A stretch of DNA of 64,000 nt. Origin: Treponema sp. GTDB lineage: Bacteria > Spirochaetota > Spirochaetia > Treponematales > Breznakiellaceae. The stretch lies in contig WQXI01000002.1 of assembly GCA_009784935.1 (NCBI GenBank), positions 85,866 through 149,865 of the forward strand, given 5' to 3'. Made by a program: the position numbers and the translations under genes. The notes under the pieces are model-generated. The model was not told where the DNA came from and searched no databases. It saw only the letters and a program-made list of their open reading frames with translations. This document shows positions 1-8,094 of the stretch, in pieces; positions within the stretch are counted from its first letter, which is position 1; each line of letters starts with the position of its first letter.

Positions 1-1596
1 GCTTTCGCCGCTGTATTCAAACTGCTTTGCTTCGTAAGCTGTCGCGTACGAACGCAGTTTGCACTCTTTAGCGTCTGCACAGCCGCAGGAAAGACACCTT
101 GCTGCTTCCCTCTTTGCTTGTTCTTTAGAAAAGCCGAGTTCTACTTCGTCAAAATTGTACCGGCGCTGTTCTTTGGAGAGCGTAGGCATTTTTACCTTTT
201 CGCTGATAGCAATGTTTCCAAAACTTTTTGGGTCGATGTCCTTATAGTTCTTTGCTTTAATGTGGTTGTAGTCGCTTTCGAGAAACGAGGAGTGCCACTT
301 TGTTGTTGGTGTGGATTTAACGATACACTCGCCGTTCATGTATTGAGTCATTTCGAATGCGGCTCTTTTTCCGCCGGCAATTGCGAGGATGGCAGTCCTT
401 GGACCTGTTACTATGTCGCCTGCGCCGAATACGCCTTCGATATTGGTCATTGTGTTTTCTTTGTCGACAGCAAGGCAGTCACGGTTTGTGTTTACTCTGC
501 AGTCGTCATTTATAAAACTCAAGTCCTGCGTCTGCCCGATTGCCGAGATTACATAGTCAACTTCTATGCTGTACTCAGAACCTGCGACAGGACGAGGCGA
601 TCTTCTGCCCGAGGCGTCGGGTTCGCCAAGTTCCATTTTGATTAGCTTTAGATTGATGGTGTCGCCTGTTTGCGTAACACTAATCGGGTTTGTTAAAATC
701 GAAAATTCGATACCTTCGTACTCGGCTTCTTCTATTTCCATTTCGTCTGCCGGCATTTCTTTTAATGTTCTGCGGTAAATTATTTTTACGTTTTCCGCTC
801 CAAGGCGCATTGCGGTTCTTGCGCAGTCCATCGCTGTATTGCCGCCGCCGACAACGGCGATTTTTTTGTCTTTAAAATCGGGAGGTCTGTCGTATGTCAC
901 ATCGCCGAGGAAGTCTACGCCGATTAAAACATTATTGCAGTTTTCTTCGCCGTCGATTCCAAGCGGATAACCTCTTTGCGAACCCATCGCCAGAAGTATC
1001 GAATTAAAACCTGCGTCTTTTAAACTTTTTATAGTGATGTCTTTGCCAAATACAGTATTGTAAATAATTTCTACGCCCAGCTCTTTAATGATGTCAACTT
1101 CGGAGTCCAGGGCTTTTGGCGGCAGGCGGTATGATGGGATTCCGTAACGCAGCATTCCGCCCGGGTTTTCGTGTTTTTCGTAAATTGTTACGCTGTGACC
1201 TTCCTGCGCGAGAAACCATGCGGCGGATAAGCCGGCGGGACCTGCTCCTATAATTGCGGCTTTTTTGCCTGTCGCGGCTTTCTTTTTTGGAAGCGAATGG
1301 TAATGATAATCAAGATCAAAGTCCGCTACGTAACGTTTTAAATATGCAATGCCTATTTTGCCTTCGAATATATTTCTGCGGCATTTTGATTCGCACGGAC
1401 GCGCGCAGATTCTTCCGCATACTATCGGCAAGGGGTTTGTTTCTTTAATTAAATCGAGAGCTTCTCTGAAACGGCCGTTTGCGATGTGGTCTATATAACC
1501 TTGAACATCCGTATGCGCAGGGCATTCTAAAACGCAGGGAGCTGTACAATCGCCGTAGTGCTGGGAGACTAAAAGTTCAAGGCAGGTCTTTCTTGC
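1..1596 (-). CDS. FAD/NAD(P)-binding flavoprotein module of a Stn/Nfn-type oxidoreductase (partial, no own start codon)
   Basis: This frame encodes a GltD/NfnB-like flavoprotein that would move electrons between NAD(P)H and iron-sulfur centres. It opens with the QHYGDCTAPC and CGRICARPCESKC cysteine clusters typical of two [4Fe-4S] sites. A FAD-binding GAGPAGLSAA motif and an NAD(P)-binding GGGNTAMDCART motif follow, and then a CLSCGCADAKEC cluster near the window edge. The frame is open to base 1 and continues outside the window. Between the preceding in-frame stop and the first conserved residues there is no ATG, GTG or TTG, so it is probably translated as the continuation of the ferredoxin frame at 1569-1847 after a -1 shift. 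A one-base deletion or homopolymer miscall would give the same picture. The family call is strong; naming the complex Stn (Sporomusa-type Nfn) rather than a HydABC partner is inference. Confidence 0.8.
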
Positions 1597-1847
1597 TTTT
1601 TTATTGCGTCAGATTCTGTTGTAATAACCATGCCGTCTCTTATCTGCGCGCCGCAGGAGAGGGGAACGCCGCGTTCGCCTTCGATCTCTACACGGCAGAT
1701 CATACACGAGCCGAATGGTTTTAGTCTTGGGTCATTGCACAGATTAGGGATAGATACGCCGTTTTCGCGGCAAGCGTCGAGCACCGATTGATTCGGTTTT
1801 GCTGTGTGTGTTTTTCCGTTAATGGTTATGTTAATTTTATCACTCAT
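1569..1847 (-). CDS. [2Fe-2S] ferredoxin domain, N-terminal part of the flavoprotein subunit
   Basis: This 92-residue frame is a plant-type or NuoG-N-type ferredoxin fold with ligand cysteines in CNDPRLKPFGSCMIC and PLSCGAQ. It ends shortly after TESDAIKK, exactly where family members with this architecture continue into ARKTCLELL and the flavoprotein. That continuation is present in the -1 frame. The zero frame instead runs through eight further non-conserved residues and stops at 1569. It lies 24 bases downstream of the NuoF-like gene in the same orientation. Either it is made as a separate small ferredoxin, or it is fused to the downstream frame by frameshifting. Confidence 0.8.
   Translation of the reverse strand: MSDKINITINGKTHTAKPNQSVLDACRENGVSIPNLCNDPRLKPFGSCMICRVEIEGERGVPLSCGAQIRDGMVITTESDAIKKQERPALNF
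1596..1602 (-). promoter_or_regulatory. Candidate -1 ribosomal frameshift heptamer A AAA AAG
   Basis: On the minus strand the zero-frame codons read ATA AAA AAG CAA. The heptamer A AAA AAG, the slippery sequence of E. coli dnaX, is therefore in the phase required for tandem slippage. A -1 shift here gives AAA AAA GCA AGA, which resumes the conserved flavoprotein sequence. No strong Shine-Dalgarno-like stimulator upstream and no clear stem-loop downstream were seen, so a missing A in the sequence is an equally simple explanation. Confidence 0.45.
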
Positions 1848-1871
1848 AATTTTTATTCCTAACCTCTATAA

Positions 1872-3527
1872 TTAATCCACAATGATTGCGTCAAACTTAC
1901 ATACGGATTTACAGATTCCGCATCTTGTACATTTATAATGATTTATCTTGTGCAATTCTTTTACTTTGCCGTGAATCGCCTTTACGGGGCATTTTTTTGT
2001 ACATAATGTACAGCCTGTGCACTTGCCTGCAATGTTGTATTTGATTAGAGCCTTACATTGCCTTGTTGGGCATTTTTTGTCTTTTATGTGCGCGATGTAT
2101 TCATCTTTAAAATAACGAATCGTTGTAAGAACGGGGTTCGGCGCTGTCTGCCCAAGTCCGCACAATGCGTTTGTTTTTATCTGCTGGGCAAGGGTTTCAA
2201 GTTTTTCGATGTCGCCTTCTTCGCCTTCGCCCTTTGTGATCCTTTGCAGTATCTCTAACATTCTTCTTGTGCCGATTTTGCAGAATGTACATTTGCCGCA
2301 TGACTCGGACTGTGTAAAGTTTAAGAAGTAACGGGCAATGTCTACCATGCAGTTATCTTCGTCCATGACGATCATTCCGCCGGAGCCCATGATTGCGCCT
2401 GTTTCTGCAAGCGTTGCGTAGTCAATGACAGTGTCAACTTTATCAGCAGGGATACATCCGCCTGAGGGTCCGCCCATCTGTACTGCCTTGAAAGGCTTGC
2501 CGGATCTTGTGCCGCCGCCGATGTCAAAGACGACATCTTTTACAGTCATACCGATTGGTATTTCTACAAGACCGCCTCTTTTTACTTTTCCTGCAAGCGC
2601 AAATACTTTTGTGCCTTTGCTTTGCTCGGTTCCAAATGCGGTAAAAGCGTCGGCGCCTTTTCTGATTATCCAGCCGATGTTTGCAAGCGTTTCTACATTG
2701 TTTATATTTGACGGTTTGTCAAAGAGTCCGCGCGCCGCAGGAAAAGGCGGCCTTATTCTCGGCATACCTCTATGCCCTTCTATAGATTCGATGAGCGCGG
2801 TTTCTTCGCCGCAGACAAATGCGCCTGCGCCTTCTTTAATGTGCAGATGAAATTTTAAACTGGTGCCTAAAATGTTATCGCCGAGGTATCCGCGTTCTTC
2901 TGCCTGTTTAATCGCAATTTTTAAACGGCGAATAGCGATTGGGTATTCCGCCCTCGCATAAATGTATCCCTCTGTTGCGCCGATTGCGTAACCGCCGATT
3001 ATAAGCCCTTCTATTACACTGTGCGGATCGCCTTCGAGGATACTCCTGTCCATGAATGCTCCCGGGTCTCCTTCGTCGGCGTTACAGATTATGTACTTTT
3101 GGTCTGCATTATTCGCTGCAGCAAACTTCCATTTCATGCCGGTTGGGAAGCCTGCGCCTCCTCTGCCTTTAACGCCGGATTTAAGTATTTCTTCTATTAC
3201 TTGCTCGGGCTTCATGCTCTTAACAGCTTTTTCTAAACCTTTGTACGCGTCGGTTTTTAACGCGTCATCTATTGATTCTGGGTTTATATTTCCGCAGCGT
3301 TCCAGTACGATTCTCTTTTGGCGCGCTATGAAGTTTATTTCTGAGCCGCCTGTCCATTGGCCGTTTACCTGACCGCTTAACACGACAAAGTCCGTTAACG
3401 GGGTGCCGTTTATAATGTGGCTTTCAAAAATTTTCTGCGCTGTTTGCTCATCAACATCGCCGTAGATTGTGCGCCCATTATCGTCAGCTATTTCGATCAT
3501 GGGTTTTTGTAACAAATGCCCATGCAC
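1872..3527 (-). CDS. NuoF/HydB-like NADH-binding flavoprotein subunit
   Basis: This is a soluble NADH-oxidising subunit of the NuoF/HydB/HndC family. GRGGAGFPTGMKW marks the FMN/NADH site, and ESCGKCTFCKIGTRRM plus a later Cys supplies a [4Fe-4S] cluster. The C-terminus carries a 2x[4Fe-4S] ferredoxin domain (CTGCTLCTKKCP and CTRCGICKSVC). The frame can start at GTG 3527. The thioredoxin-like [2Fe-2S] domain expected at the N-terminus is present just upstream, but in another frame (3497-3649). An ATG encoding MIEIADD lies a little downstream. Neighbours are a NuoE-like gene and a ferredoxin-flavoprotein gene, so the three probably form one electron-bifurcating complex such as Stn, or the diaphorase part of an [FeFe] hydrogenase. 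Confidence 0.88.
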   Translation of the reverse strand: MHGHLLQKPMIEIADDNGRTIYGDVDEQTAQKIFESHIINGTPLTDFVVLSGQVNGQWTGGSEINFIARQKRIVLERCGNINPESIDDALKTDAYKGLEKAVKSMKPEQVIEEILKSGVKGRGGAGFPTGMKWKFAAANNADQKYIICNADEGDPGAFMDRSILEGDPHSVIEGLIIGGYAIGATEGYIYARAEYPIAIRRLKIAIKQAEERGYLGDNILGTSLKFHLHIKEGAGAFVCGEETALIESIEGHRGMPRIRPPFPAARGLFDKPSNINNVETLANIGWIIRKGADAFTAFGTEQSKGTKVFALAGKVKRGGLVEIPIGMTVKDVVFDIGGGTRSGKPFKAVQMGGPSGGCIPADKVDTVIDYATLAETGAIMGSGGMIVMDEDNCMVDIARYFLNFTQSESCGKCTFCKIGTRRMLEILQRITKGEGEEGDIEKLETLAQQIKTNALCGLGQTAPNPVLTTIRYFKDEYIAHIKDKKCPTRQCKALIKYNIAGKCTGCTLCTKKCPVKAIHGKVKELHKINHYKCTRCGICKSVCKFDAIIVD

Positions 3528-3649
3528 CCTGTTTCGCCGAGGCTTACATCAATCTTATTTTCTTTTATTAGAGTCTCTAAAACTTCCTTTACTTTTGTTC
3601 CACCAGCAGCTATTCCACAAGACCCCAATCCAACTATAATTCTTTTCAT
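3497..3649 (-). CDS. Thioredoxin-like [2Fe-2S] domain, frameshifted 5' end of the NuoF-like gene
   Basis: From ATG 3649 a 50-residue frame reads MKRIIVGLGSCGIAAGG and later TGCMGICYKNP. The GxGSCGIAAG and TGCxGxC cysteine pattern is typical of the N-terminal domain of HydB/HndC proteins. It stops at 3497 inside the NuoF-like gene. If the run of five A (minus strand; T at 3504-3508) had one more base, the frame would read YKKPMIEIADD and join the main subunit. This is therefore a 5' piece of the same gene, split by a deletion, a sequencing undercall or recoding. The heptamer C AAA AAC is only a partial match to known slippery sites. A separately made small ferredoxin is a weaker alternative. 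Confidence 0.75.
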   Translation of the reverse strand: MKRIIVGLGSCGIAAGGTKVKEVLETLIKENKIDVSLGETGCMGICYKNP

Positions 3650-3674
3650 AATCAGTCAAATTCCTTTTTTATTA

Positions 3675-3759
3675 ACCACGGAGTATTGGCAACTGTAGTT
3701 GCCCGGAGGTTTTGATTTAATATCTTTCTTTCTCCGTGAAACTCTGTGTACTCTGTGGT
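3675..3759. repeat. Dispersed ACCACGGAG / CTCTGTGGT imperfect inverted repeat
   Basis: The segment begins ACCACGGAG and ends CTCTGTGGT, and its halves are imperfect inverted copies containing CACGGAG and CACAGAG words. The same design occurs at 40192-40273, and related words occur at 62341-62474 and inside trmD. A small perfect palindrome with 7-base arms (GGCAACT and AGTTGCC, 3688-3703) sits inside it. It lies between the NuoF-like and NuoE-like genes. Confidence 0.7.
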
Positions 3760-3778
3760 AAAAATTCTTGATAATTTC

Positions 3779-4294
3779 TTACGCATGTTTTTTATCCTTA
3801 AATTCTCTTATGGCACTTCTGGCAGAATCCGGGGTAAGCCGTCCATGGGTTTCTTCATTTATCATTATTACTGGAGCAAGCGAACAGCACCCAAGGCAGG
3901 CGACAGATTCTACTGTGAACATTTTATCTTCTGTTGTGTCACCCAGTTTTACTTCTAGTTCGCGGCAGATAGCGTCGGCGACATTTTCTGCGCCGATAAC
4001 ATGGCAGGCTGTTCCAAAGCATACCCTTATAATGTTGTCCCCTACAGGCTGCAGCCTAAACTGCGAATAAAAGGTGACAACACCCATGATCTGAGACACA
4101 AATATTCCGGTTTTTTCCGAGAGTTTTTTAATTACTTCCTGCGGCAGATATCCAAACGCTTCCTGTAATTTTTGGAGAATAGGAATAAGCTGGGATTCTT
4201 GAAACGAAGATTCCTGATACTGAGCTGGATTAGTTTTTGTCTGCCCGGCAAAGTCCTTCATTACATTTTCGAACAATTCTGCGCAATTACACAT
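3779..4294 (-). CDS. NuoE/HydC-like [2Fe-2S] subunit
   Basis: This 171-residue protein has the full architecture of the 24-kDa NuoE/HndA/HydC family. A helical N-terminal part includes AFGYLPQEVI and VVTFYSQFRLQPVG. A thioredoxin-like [2Fe-2S] domain follows, with ligands in CFGTACHV and ACLGCCSLAPV. It would pass electrons between the NuoF-like flavoprotein and its partners. The start ATG at 4294 is preceded by a GAGG ribosome-binding site. It is the first gene of the minus-strand operon ending beyond base 1, separated from the next gene by a repeat-bearing spacer. Confidence 0.9.
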   Translation of the reverse strand: MCNCAELFENVMKDFAGQTKTNPAQYQESSFQESQLIPILQKLQEAFGYLPQEVIKKLSEKTGIFVSQIMGVVTFYSQFRLQPVGDNIIRVCFGTACHVIGAENVADAICRELEVKLGDTTEDKMFTVESVACLGCCSLAPVIMINEETHGRLTPDSARSAIREFKDKKHA

Positions 4295-4351
4295 TTTTTG
4301 ACCTCATGCGTACATTTTACAGAAATTTGTAATGTTGGAAAAGAGGTGTGT

Positions 4352-4386
4352 GAAACAATAGAAACCGCCAAGGTTTCTATTGTTTC
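4352..4386. repeat. Perfect palindrome, 15-base arms, 5-base loop
   Basis: The arm GAAACAATAGAAACC is followed by loop GCCAA and the exact reverse complement. There is no T-run on either side, so it is not a standard terminator. It stands next to a second palindrome at 4390-4416, between a lipoprotein gene and the NuoE-like gene. Confidence 0.85.
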
Positions 4387-4389
4387 ACT

Positions 4390-4416
4390 GAAGAAAACCG
4401 CTTTGCGGTTTTCTTC
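4390..4416. repeat. Perfect palindrome, 12-base arms, 3-base loop
   Basis: The arm GAAGAAAACCGC, loop TTT and exact reverse complement form a strong hairpin just downstream of the lipoprotein gene that ends at 4437. It could help terminate or stabilise that mRNA, but no U-tract follows. It belongs to the small-palindrome class scattered through the window. Confidence 0.8.
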
Positions 4417-4436
4417 AAACTATAGGATGATTTTCT

Positions 4437-4988
4437 TTATCTGGTACTGTATCCGCCGAGAGTTACTGTAAACTCCTGCTCATAAACAACTCTTGAGGTT
4501 TCCATATCTGTCAGCACTAACCTGTTTTTGCCCGGAATCCCTGAATCTTTTAAGAAGGCAAGTGTATATGTTTTGCCGGCTTCCAGCCTGGGGCAGTTAA
4601 ACGTAACTTGAGTATCCACATTTCTGCCGATTTCATTTACTGCGCCTGCTATATTGACTACATCCCCCAAAATGCCAAACCCGCCGACACGTACTCTTGC
4701 TTGTTCTTCATAATTAGCATAAAGAGTAATTCTGAAAGCATTGTTAGCCGGGAAAGCAATCGGTTCCCAATGAGTTCCCGATTTGGGTCTTGGGATATTT
4801 ATTCCTTCATAAGAAATAAGCCTTAACCGCGGACTTCCATGGTGAAGATTTGATTGAATAATTATATAAGCAGAACTAACATTATCGCCTGTAAAAGAAT
4901 AAGGTTCCGGTTTTGTAGTACATCCGGTAATAACCAATGCCGAAAAAAGAACAAAAACAATACAAAGCTTAAAAATTCGTAATTTCAT
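4437..4988 (-). CDS. Predicted lipoprotein, function unknown
   Basis: The 183-residue product begins with a basic, hydrophobic signal peptide ending in the lipobox VITGC, so it should be lipidated and anchored on the periplasmic side of a membrane. The rest is rich in beta-type alternation (for example IIIQSNLHHGSPRLRLISYEG) and carries no family motif I recognise. The start is well supported: AGGAGG precedes ATG 4988 at good distance, and a promoter lies at 5012-5040. Two hairpins follow its stop codon. Confidence 0.8.
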   Translation of the reverse strand: MKLRIFKLCIVFVLFSALVITGCTTKPEPYSFTGDNVSSAYIIIQSNLHHGSPRLRLISYEGINIPRPKSGTHWEPIAFPANNAFRITLYANYEEQARVRVGGFGILGDVVNIAGAVNEIGRNVDTQVTFNCPRLEAGKTYTLAFLKDSGIPGKNRLVLTDMETSRVVYEQEFTVTLGGYSTR

Positions 4989-5011
4989 ATACCCTCCTAA
5001 GGTTATATGTC

Positions 5012-5040
5012 AGTATATATGGTATTTTTTCGATTTGCAA
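5012..5040 (-). promoter_or_regulatory. Sigma-70-type promoter for the lipoprotein gene
   Basis: On the minus strand TTGCAA (5040-5035) and TATACT (5017-5012) are separated by 17 bases. The boxes lie about 25-50 bases upstream of ATG 4988 and its AGGAGG site. Confidence 0.6.
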
Positions 5041-5134
5041 GATTTTTTCTTTAAAATTCAGGGGTATTATAAATATCATAGTCATTTATAAATAACATCT
5101 TGGATGTTGATTGGCACACAGATATGTTATATTG

Positions 5135-5143
5135 TGGTATAAT
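5135..5143 (+). promoter_or_regulatory. Extended -10 promoter element upstream of the 5161 gene
   Basis: TG-G-TATAAT (5135-5143) is an extended -10 box with no convincing -35 hexamer. It ends 17 bases before ATG 5161, with AAGGA between as ribosome-binding site. Confidence 0.5.
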
Positions 5144-5160
5144 ACTGAGCAAGGAAAAAA

Positions 5161-5946
5161 ATGAAGTTTTTTAATATATTTTCTTTATTTGCAATTTTTT
5201 CACTGTCATTCTGTTATGGTCAAAATATATTCAATGACGGCACTGCGCATAGAATGACGCGAGATTTAAAAGTCTCAGATTTCTTCTATGATATCGAGAA
5301 TATTTATCAATATGACGGGAGAAATCAGGAATTTAGGGTTAAGATAAAGTCTTTTTTCTGGCAGGACGAAAACAATGAAAATTTTACGATAGAAAGCGCT
5401 TTTTTCATTGTAAAAAGTTTTGCAACAGGTGGAGGGTTTGATTATAGTTTTCAATATAGGCGATACATTATTCTTTCTAACGAGGAATCAAGATCAGATA
5501 ATATAAGGAATATTTGGCTTAATAGCGGAACAGAAATAAATAGAGGCTCCACTTTATATTTATCGGATTCAAGTGATGATAGGATTCCGCTTGGATGGTG
5601 GCACACGACCGCATGGTCGTGTATAGACGGGTTATACGAAAGACACAATTATTCTATGTATTTTGAAAGAACCTATGGTCCAATAATTGATCAGTTATTA
5701 AACGAAGCAGTTTTATTTACGTTTTATTTTCCTTCCCAAAACTTGGAAACTAATGGTCTTAACCTAGAATTAAGTGAATTAGAAAGAATAAAGAAAAATG
5801 GAATTTTTCCAGAATTAACAAATAATAGTTTTTCTTTGTCCGCAGATGAGCTCGAAAATCTTAAGGATCAACTGGCTGTACTTATTAATCAAGAAAAAAT
5901 GGATCCCAAAGAATATATCGAACGAATGAGGGGAGAAAGATTGTAG
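5161..5946 (+). CDS. Hypothetical secreted protein
   Basis: The 261-residue protein begins with a hydrophobic Sec signal (MKFFNIFSLFAIFSLSFCYG) with a likely cleavage after CYG, so it should be periplasmic or at the envelope. The mature part is rich in aromatic and acidic residues and shows no domain I recognise. Its codons are visibly more AT-rich than those of the housekeeping genes nearby. It is followed after only four bases by the next orphan gene, so the pair is likely one transcription unit from the extended -10 promoter at 5135. Confidence 0.7.
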   Translation: MKFFNIFSLFAIFSLSFCYGQNIFNDGTAHRMTRDLKVSDFFYDIENIYQYDGRNQEFRVKIKSFFWQDENNENFTIESAFFIVKSFATGGGFDYSFQYRRYIILSNEESRSDNIRNIWLNSGTEINRGSTLYLSDSSDDRIPLGWWHTTAWSCIDGLYERHNYSMYFERTYGPIIDQLLNEAVLFTFYFPSQNLETNGLNLELSELERIKKNGIFPELTNNSFSLSADELENLKDQLAVLINQEKMDPKEYIERMRGERL

Positions 5947-5950
5947 GTTA

Positions 5951-6817
5951 ATGAAAAGAAAAACAATTGTTATTATATTTTTTATATTTATTGTAAATAC
6001 AGCATATGCTACTCCTCAAATCCCGGATATGCTTCTATACAACGGTAAAAAACATTCGTTATTGCAGTTTCCTTTAGAAGGTTATTTTTATCAGAATCCG
6101 AATAAACGCCCTGAAGTCTGCCAATCAACAGCAGCGTGGCGCAGGTATATAGCGTTATATGAGATTAAAAATAATAAATTCTATGTAATTGATATAAATA
6201 ATATTTATAATAATAGCAATGTTATTAAAAATACATTTAAAGGAAAGTCCGAAGTACATCTTAATTGGTGGAACGGGATGTTAATTATACCGGATGGTGA
6301 AGTATTAGAATCCTATAATATAAGAAGAAGAGATTTTAGATTAATGTATCATGAATATTATAAATTTCTTGAGATTAAAAACGGGATACTAATTAATGAG
6401 TATAGACTAAACAATGAACAATACAGATTGTATGAAAAAATAATTTATAATTTATTTTCTCAAACAGATGCTTATAACAAGGTTTACCCATGGATGGAAA
6501 TAAATGATATTAATATTAATTATGAGTTAAACAATGGAATTCTGCCAAACGAAACAGCCGAATATATTAAAAATAATTATGAGAAAAATACAAATTTCTT
6601 TGACTATATCCCGATAATTTATTATAATAATTTATTATCTATCGAATTAATTGCAGAATATGTCGAAAGCCTATTACTGGAAAAACATGAAAATAAGCAA
6701 AAAGTTAAACAAAGAATTAAATCGATATTTTTAAAGATAATATTTATTTTATGCGGGTTGTGCGGAATTATTATTTTGATTGTAACTATTAACAAATTAA
6801 AAAAACGCAAAGGATAA
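5951..6817 (+). CDS. Hypothetical membrane-anchored exported protein
   Basis: The 288-residue product has an N-terminal signal-type helix (IIFFIFIVNTAYA) and one C-terminal membrane helix (about residues 258-280, IFILCGLCGIIILIV) followed by a lysine-rich tail. The middle part is therefore predicted to face the periplasm, with a short cytoplasmic tail. It is very rich in Asn, Ile and Tyr, matching the AT-rich composition of the gene. No family was recognised. It lies directly downstream of the secreted protein at 5161 and just upstream of pepT. Confidence 0.7.
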   Translation: MKRKTIVIIFFIFIVNTAYATPQIPDMLLYNGKKHSLLQFPLEGYFYQNPNKRPEVCQSTAAWRRYIALYEIKNNKFYVIDINNIYNNSNVIKNTFKGKSEVHLNWWNGMLIIPDGEVLESYNIRRRDFRLMYHEYYKFLEIKNGILINEYRLNNEQYRLYEKIIYNLFSQTDAYNKVYPWMEINDININYELNNGILPNETAEYIKNNYEKNTNFFDYIPIIYYNNLLSIELIAEYVESLLLEKHENKQKVKQRIKSIFLKIIFILCGLCGIIILIVTINKLKKRKG

Positions 6818-6821
6818 AAAT

Positions 6822-8057
6822 ATGAATGATCAAAAAATCGCAGACTTAATTGTCCCGAGGTTTTTAAAATATGTATGTTTTGATACCGAGAGTAACCGGG
6901 ACACTCCTGAGACCCCTTCGACGCTGGGGCAGTGGGAGCTTGCGAAAGTTTTATACGATGAGCTTTTGGCTCTCGGATTAACAGATATAAAACTTACAGA
7001 AAATTGCTATGTTATTGCCCGTTTACCTGCTTCTAAAGGCAAAGAAAATGAACGCTGTATCGGGTTTCTAGCTCATTTGGATACTGCAAGCGATGTTTGC
7101 GGCAGTAATGTAAAACCTCAGCTTGTTAAAAATTATAACGGCGAAAAGATCGAACTTATGTATGGTTTAAGCCTTGATCCGGCAAAGGAACCCGGTCTGG
7201 CAGAACAAAAAGGAAAGGCGATCATTCACAGTGACGGGACAACGCTTTTGGGAGCGGATAACAAAGCGGGAATTGCCGAAATTATCGCAGCCGTAGAATA
7301 TTTTGTTTCTAACCCGCAAATTGAGCGAAGACCAATCGAAATTATTTTTACCCCCGACGAAGAAACAGGCAAGGGTCTGCCTTGTTTTCCTATCCAAGAA
7401 ATAAAATCTACGTTTTGCTTTACAGTAGACGGCGGTCCGATTGGCGAGATCGAATGCGAGTGTTTTAACGCCTACAAGGCAAATATTGAATTTCTCGGTA
7501 AAGTGATACATGTTGGGCACGCAAGAGGCATTCTTGCTAACGCCGCGCTCATGGCTTCGGCATTTGCTGCTCTTCTTCCGCGCGCAGAAAGCCCAGAAGC
7601 TACCGACGGTTACTACGGTTATTACTGTCTTATGGAAATTGCCGGAGATTTAGAAAAGGCAAACATCGAAATATTCCTCCGTGATTTTGAAACAGAAGGC
7701 ATGGAGCGCCGTTTGTCCGCGCTTGAAGCTTTTGCCAAAACAATAGAAGCGCAGTTTCCGGGCGGAAAGGTCATTGTTAAAACCCAGCCTCAATACTATA
7801 ATATGAAAGCCAAGATAGATGAAAATCCTGATGTGCTGGAATGGCTGAAAAAAGCGGTACAAAAAACAGGAATAGAATGGCATTTAAAACCGATACGAGG
7901 CGGAACTGACGGAGCCAGATTGACGGAGTTGGGTATTCCCACGCCGAACATTTTTACAGGCGGCCGTAATTTTCACAGTCGTCTTGAGTGGGTCAGCGTG
8001 AGTGAAATGTGCGCTGCATGCAGAGTGATAATTGAATTAATTAAAACTGAAGGCTAA
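6822..8057 (+). CDS. pepT: Peptidase T (tripeptide aminopeptidase, M20B)
   Basis: This cytoplasmic zinc aminopeptidase releases the N-terminal residue of tripeptides. The 411 residues show the M20 metal-site motifs in order: HLDTASDV (about 85), LLGADNKAG (about 146), TPDEETGKG (about 178) and the C-terminal GGTDGARL and NIFTGGRNFHSRLEWV segments that mark PepT. Length matches the family. The start ATG 6822 lies four bases after the previous stop, so it may be co-transcribed with the orphan genes upstream. Confidence 0.95.
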   Translation: MNDQKIADLIVPRFLKYVCFDTESNRDTPETPSTLGQWELAKVLYDELLALGLTDIKLTENCYVIARLPASKGKENERCIGFLAHLDTASDVCGSNVKPQLVKNYNGEKIELMYGLSLDPAKEPGLAEQKGKAIIHSDGTTLLGADNKAGIAEIIAAVEYFVSNPQIERRPIEIIFTPDEETGKGLPCFPIQEIKSTFCFTVDGGPIGEIECECFNAYKANIEFLGKVIHVGHARGILANAALMASAFAALLPRAESPEATDGYYGYYCLMEIAGDLEKANIEIFLRDFETEGMERRLSALEAFAKTIEAQFPGGKVIVKTQPQYYNMKAKIDENPDVLEWLKKAVQKTGIEWHLKPIRGGTDGARLTELGIPTPNIFTGGRNFHSRLEWVSVSEMCAACRVIIELIKTEG

Positions 8058-8094
8058 AAGTAAAAAACAAAAGCTGAAAGTTAGGAGACCATTT

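Noticed and set aside
3675..3759. CRISPR-like repeats from CACGGAG/CACAGAG words
   Set aside because: No regular unit-spacer spacing and no cas genes; the words form imperfect inverted repeats dispersed between and within genes.
4352..4416. Classical Rho-independent terminators for the lipoprotein gene
   Set aside because: The hairpins are strong but no T-run follows on either strand.
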